Positions 61,186-64,000 of a stretch of 64,000 nt of DNA are shown here, piece after piece. The translations under genes and the position numbers were made by a program. Source of the stretch: Fulvivirga marina (GTDB taxonomy: Bacteria > Bacteroidota > Bacteroidia > Cytophagales > Cyclobacteriaceae); NCBI RefSeq assembly GCF_016775155.1, contig NZ_JAEUGD010000023.1:62001-126000 (forward strand), given 5' to 3'. The notes beneath the pieces were generated by a model, which was not told where the DNA came from, ran no database searches, and worked only from the letters and a program-made list of their open reading frames with translations. Every line of letters begins with the position of its first letter. Position 1 is the first letter of the stretch.

Positions 61186-62133
61186 ATGTGGTTCAAAAAC
61201 CTAACCGGCTTCGATGAGATATCTCCAGAATATGTAAGAGAACATCTTTTAGTAGATAGGATGCATATCGTTTCGAAGGTTAATAGTAAGTCCTTTCAAT
61301 ATGGGGTATTGCAAGTCCCCACACTAAATGAATTGAAGGCTCGGGCACCATCAATAAGCGCTTATACTGATAGTATATGTGTTTCGGAGGTTGTTGCCGA
61401 TATTCAGCAAATACATAGAAACACAGCTAACTCGAACGCACTTATTCAGGCCGCATCTCAGTTCAATTTGCTGGAAATGACGAGTCCGCATGTTACCCCT
61501 GAGCAGGGGGTGGATGGTTATGAACATGATTTTACGCAAGGACCGGCATGTGCTATAGCCTGTGGGGCCGGAACAATATATAGAAATTACTTCGTTCAGG
61601 TTAATGGTCAGTCTGGTCAGTCTGCTGCTAATCAGGTTGACTGTTTGGAGTTGATTGGTACGGAACTAGGCAACAACGAATTCCAATTTTGGAAAATGAG
61701 TAATGGTTATGCTTTACTTGGCCAGGAAGGTCTATTGAAAATAAACTCCATGCTTGCCAAAGCAACAGAGGAGTGTAAAGAGGCTCTAAAAGGCAAACTC
61801 AAAGTTGGCATTCAGTGGCAAACAGAGGTAACCCTGTCCAATGAAAGGCAGGTTGTTTCTCAAATCTACTGTTCTGCGCTTCCGGTAGCATACACAAATA
61901 TAGAGTCTATATATTGGGAGCGATTTGCCCGGTTAATATTAGAAGCTACTTACGAGGCAACTTTATATGCTGCATTGATCAATTTTGAGAAAACGGGTAG
62001 TTCTAAAGTATTTCCAACTTTGGTTGGAGGAGGTGTTTTTGGTAATGATATGCCTTGGATAATAGACTCCATCGCGATGGCAATTTCGAAGTTTAGATAC
62101 ACTCCGCTGGATGTAAAAATGAAGCTCAAATGA
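61186..62133 (+). CDS. Conserved protein of unknown function (315 aa)
   Basis: No signal peptide. Striking conserved-looking blocks are ALIQAASQFNLLEM (about 85-98), HDFTQGPACAIACGAGTIYR (about 115-134), LVGGGVFGND (about 284-293) and a C-terminal DSIAMAIS. The QAAS-x-FN block with later Gly-rich loops recalls macro-domain-type ADP-ribose hydrolases, but the match is weak and I cannot name the family with confidence. It appears soluble and cytoplasmic. It is followed 76 bases later by a DinB-family gene. The function should be treated as open. Confidence 0.7.
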   Translation: MWFKNLTGFDEISPEYVREHLLVDRMHIVSKVNSKSFQYGVLQVPTLNELKARAPSISAYTDSICVSEVVADIQQIHRNTANSNALIQAASQFNLLEMTSPHVTPEQGVDGYEHDFTQGPACAIACGAGTIYRNYFVQVNGQSGQSAANQVDCLELIGTELGNNEFQFWKMSNGYALLGQEGLLKINSMLAKATEECKEALKGKLKVGIQWQTEVTLSNERQVVSQIYCSALPVAYTNIESIYWERFARLILEATYEATLYAALINFEKTGSSKVFPTLVGGGVFGNDMPWIIDSIAMAISKFRYTPLDVKMKLK

Positions 62134-62209
62134 AATGGTAAGCAAATTGGTAGCAGAGCTAAGTAATAGGGATTAAAAACTTTAAATATAACTTTAAAAA
62201 TACATTGTC

Positions 62210-62683
62210 ATGATTAAAGAGCAAAGCGTGACTACTACACTCAATATATGGAAGACCAGTCGGAATCTATTTCTCAAGTATTTTCAAAATTATACACTGG
62301 AACAACTCAACACTATTCCCGAAGGCTTTAGTAATAATCTGATTTGGAATATAGGACATGTTATAGTGGCTCAGCAAGGGTTAGTTTATAAATCTTCAGG
62401 TCTTGATGCTTATGTTTCGGACGAGCTGTTTGATCTTTATAAACCAGGAACCAAGCCAACAGGTAACACCTCCCATGAGGAAGTTGATGAACTGAAAGGC
62501 TTGTTGATCTCAATGATAACAATAACAGAGACTGACCTTGCTACAGGAAGATTCAAAAACTATAATGAACGTATGACAGGTACTGGGTTTTTTCTTGCAT
62601 CGCTGGAAGATGCTCTCCAATTTAATAATTATCATGAAGGACTGCATTTAGGCTTTATGATGAATATAGAAAAGTTTGTTTAG
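62210..62683 (+). CDS. DinB-family (YfiT/DinB_2) protein
   Basis: 157 residues forming a four-helix bundle. Metal ligands are probably His in WNIGHVIVAQQG and two His in NNYHEGLHLGF. Family members include bacillithiol or mycothiol transferases and DNA-damage inducible proteins; many act with small thiols. The substrate is not readable here. It is the last gene before a repeat-rich intergenic region. Confidence 0.88.
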   Translation: MIKEQSVTTTLNIWKTSRNLFLKYFQNYTLEQLNTIPEGFSNNLIWNIGHVIVAQQGLVYKSSGLDAYVSDELFDLYKPGTKPTGNTSHEEVDELKGLLISMITITETDLATGRFKNYNERMTGTGFFLASLEDALQFNNYHEGLHLGFMMNIEKFV

Positions 62684-62747
62684 CCAGCAACGCTATTCTC
62701 ATCGATCAACATGTGTCAGGAATGAAACTTAGGGTGAGGAATTTACA

Positions 62748-62809
62748 AAGTTTGTTATTCTCGCACTGTACAAACTTAATATTACTATCTATGCTGATAG
62801 ATAGTAATA
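62748..62809. repeat. Two tandem perfect hairpins in a 428-base gap
   Basis: AAGTTTGT (62748-62755) pairs with ACAAACTT (62770-62777). TATTACTATCTAT (62780-62792) pairs with ATAGATAGTAATA (62797-62809), a 13-bp stem with a four-base loop. The gap 62684-63111 holds no clear gene; these stems and the direct repeats listed next are its main content. Confidence 0.6.
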
Positions 62810-63100
62810 ATAGGATTGTTAAAAATACAACAATTTTAAGATAATGTGGTGCAAAAATAATTCATCAGGGTGTAAGTTTTTGTTAATCTCATTATTGTTT
62901 ATCTGTATACTTATAAAAATGGCCTAAATACTTACGGGAGTTATACCAGGTATATTTTGTTGTTCAACTTTTTGTTGATGAAATATACGATTTTAGGAAT
63001 AAATTTCTTTGGCCATGCAAAAAGAGCTTACAGAAGTGCTTTAGACAGGTATTTGACGTGTTTTAAAAGCGATATTCAAATTATACTTGTACAAACTTAA
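62767..63100 (+). repeat. Direct repeat TGTACAAACTTAA (two copies)
   Basis: Identical 13-base copies at 62767-62779 and 63088-63100. The first overlaps the hairpin described above; the second lies 11 bases before the small lipoprotein start. Confidence 0.55.
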
Positions 63101-63290
63101 AAACAATCGCTATGAAACTAAGAAATTTAATGATCGTACTAGGTATAATTTTCACTGTGTTGAGCTTTTCGGCCTGTACAGATGAATCTGAGAATATTGT
63201 ACCTCAACCAGTCAATGTTGAAGAGCCCGTGGCCACGGTTGGAAATGAAGGAGAAGATCATGAGCCAATGTAATATACAATTTTAGGAAT
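62983..63290 (+). repeat. 18-base direct repeat flanking the small lipoprotein
   Basis: ATATACGATTTTAGGAAT at 62983-63000 and ATATACAATTTTAGGAAT at 63273-63290 differ at one base. They bracket the small lipoprotein gene at 63112-63273, the second overlapping its stop codon. Confidence 0.6.
63112..63273 (+). CDS. Tiny acidic lipoprotein (53 aa)
   Basis: Signal peptide MKLRNLMIVLGIIFTVLSFS with lipobox Cys22. The mature part is about 32 residues, acidic and Pro-rich (DESENIVPQPVNVEEPV to EGEDHEPM), with no possible globular domain. It is flanked by an 18-base direct repeat and ends 109 bases before a TPR protein gene. The size, signal type, charge and neighbour match the 4516-4701 lipoprotein before the TPR kinase. 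A signal precursor, tether or modulator of the TPR receptor is possible; the sequence proves none. Confidence 0.7.
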   Translation: MKLRNLMIVLGIIFTVLSFSACTDESENIVPQPVNVEEPVATVGNEGEDHEPM

Positions 63291-63382
63291 TAGTTAACCA
63301 TGTAAGGTATCGGTTATAAAGTATTTGTAAAGGTGCTTATTAAAGGTTCTATTTGGGTGATCATTTAAACCAACGCCTGAAA

Positions 63383-64000
63383 ATGAAGTATGTCTTTGCA
63401 TCAATAGTGACAGTATTGCTGTTTGTCTCTTGTAATTCTGAAATAGCCGAACCTTCTCACCAAAACTTCCCTCAAGATGTTGAACAATTAAAAGCATTGC
63501 TGGCCAGTGAACAAGATGATATAGTCAAGTTAGATATTTACTATGCCTTGTACAAAGCTCATCTTGAGATACCTAATATGACAGCGGCCTTCAAATATCT
63601 TAGCTTGCAAAGAGAACTGGCAATGGAAATCGAAGATCCCCTGAAGGCAGGTAGAGCCTGCTACAACATGGGGCTTATTAGAAAAAAACAATTTGATTAT
63701 ATTGGCGCTGTTAATCTTTATCTACAGGCAATTGACTTTTTTGAAACGGTTGGTGATCAAGAAAAAATTGCTCTGACATTAGATAACATAGGGGTGGTAT
63801 TTATGGAAACGGCCAATTATGAATACGCCAAAAAATTTTATCAAAAGACCAAATCGATTTATCGCACTTCAAAAAAGCCAAACCACTTGCTACTAGCAAA
63901 CCTGAATTTGGGGATTTGTCATTTGGCCGCTTCACCACCTAACTATGATTCAGCCCTGATGTATTTTCAATCTGCCTTGACATTGACAGAAGCTTTAACG
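63383..64000 (+). CDS. TPR lipoprotein or sensor, 3' end missing
   Basis: 206 codons are open to the window end. Lipoprotein-type signal with Cys17 (LLFVSC), then TPR units (about 50-205: AGRACYNMGLIRKKQFDYIG, LDNIGVVFMETANYEYAKKF, NLGICHLAASPPNYDSALMY). The spacing and style match the TPR half of the kinase at 4791, and a HisKA or LuxR output domain may follow outside the window. It is preceded by the tiny lipoprotein at 63112. The Cys could be a lipidation site or part of an uncleaved signal anchor. Confidence 0.8.
   Translation, partial: MKYVFASIVTVLLFVSCNSEIAEPSHQNFPQDVEQLKALLASEQDDIVKLDIYYALYKAHLEIPNMTAAFKYLSLQRELAMEIEDPLKAGRACYNMGLIRKKQFDYIGAVNLYLQAIDFFETVGDQEKIALTLDNIGVVFMETANYEYAKKFYQKTKSIYRTSKKPNHLLLANLNLGICHLAASPPNYDSALMYFQSALTLTEALT

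Noticed and set aside
1-64000. CRISPR arrays, tRNA or rRNA genes, transposases
   Set aside because: No regularly spaced repeats, cloverleaf-like segments, rRNA motifs or transposase ORFs were seen.

Overview
The window reads as chromosomal DNA of a Bacteroidota bacterium, most likely a free-living or marine member of the Cytophagales (Fulvivirga/Flammeovirgaceae-like). This placement is an inference. It rests on an AT-rich, densely packed genome, a C-terminal type IX secretion sorting domain on a giant pectinesterase, LytTR and HisKA_2 signalling, a PadR-controlled FtsX permease with no ATPase partner, DUF4097/ECF and DinB genes, a LETM1-related protein and several TAnnTTTG (-7 type) promoter matches. 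I found no rRNA or tRNA genes, CRISPR arrays, integrases or insertion sequences.

Layout. 1-4147: the end of a TPR protein, an acyl-CoA ligase and an unknown protein. 4148-7403: a structured leader-like region, a tiny acidic/polyproline lipoprotein with its own terminator, a TPR sensor histidine kinase and its LytTR response regulator. 7493-13639: an accessory block with a membrane TIR protein, a two-TM protein, a frameshifted DUF4236 gene, Cys-motif secreted proteins and a compact three-gene module (PLD-type protein with coiled coil and TMs, membrane coiled-coil protein, vWA-like lipoprotein). 13702-18494: a frameshifted secreted hydrolase, a Crp-family regulator, an FtsX-type permease and PadR with a clear operator. 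18594-24867: a MarR-controlled beta-oxidation operon (dehydrogenase/hydratase fusion, thiolase, long acyl-CoA dehydrogenase). 24862-26971: a divergent lipid kinase and APP1-type phosphatase. 28121-32187: a pectinesterase behind two LacI-type operator-like sites.

32282-40007: unknown secreted proteins, a VOC protein, a sterol-desaturase family protein, an ECF sigma/anti-sigma/DUF4097 operon, and an M20 hydrolase coupled to a PLP deaminase-like enzyme. 40027-55514: housekeeping genes (radA, gpmI, Usp, an ABC exporter, a Fur-family regulator, TerC, a TerB/LETM1-like protein, a class IV aminotransferase with a sulfotransferase-like partner, purK-purE, a HEAT-cyclophilin lipoprotein). 55635-62683: CNNM/CBS and SanA-like membrane proteins, an amidase, a collagen-like lipoprotein, unknown proteins and a DinB protein. 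62684-64000: repeat-rich DNA, a second tiny acidic lipoprotein and the start of a second TPR protein.

The two most interesting patterns are these. First, a tiny acidic lipoprotein sits directly upstream of a TPR sensor-type gene at both 4.5-7.4 kb and 63.1-64 kb, which suggests a lipoprotein/TPR-receptor signalling arrangement. Second, the PLD/coiled-coil/vWA-lipoprotein module near a membrane TIR protein looks like an envelope-associated stress or defence system that I cannot match to a named one. Two genes with single-base frameshifts, and a possible third, cluster between 9.2 and 14.6 kb; they may be real decay or consensus errors.
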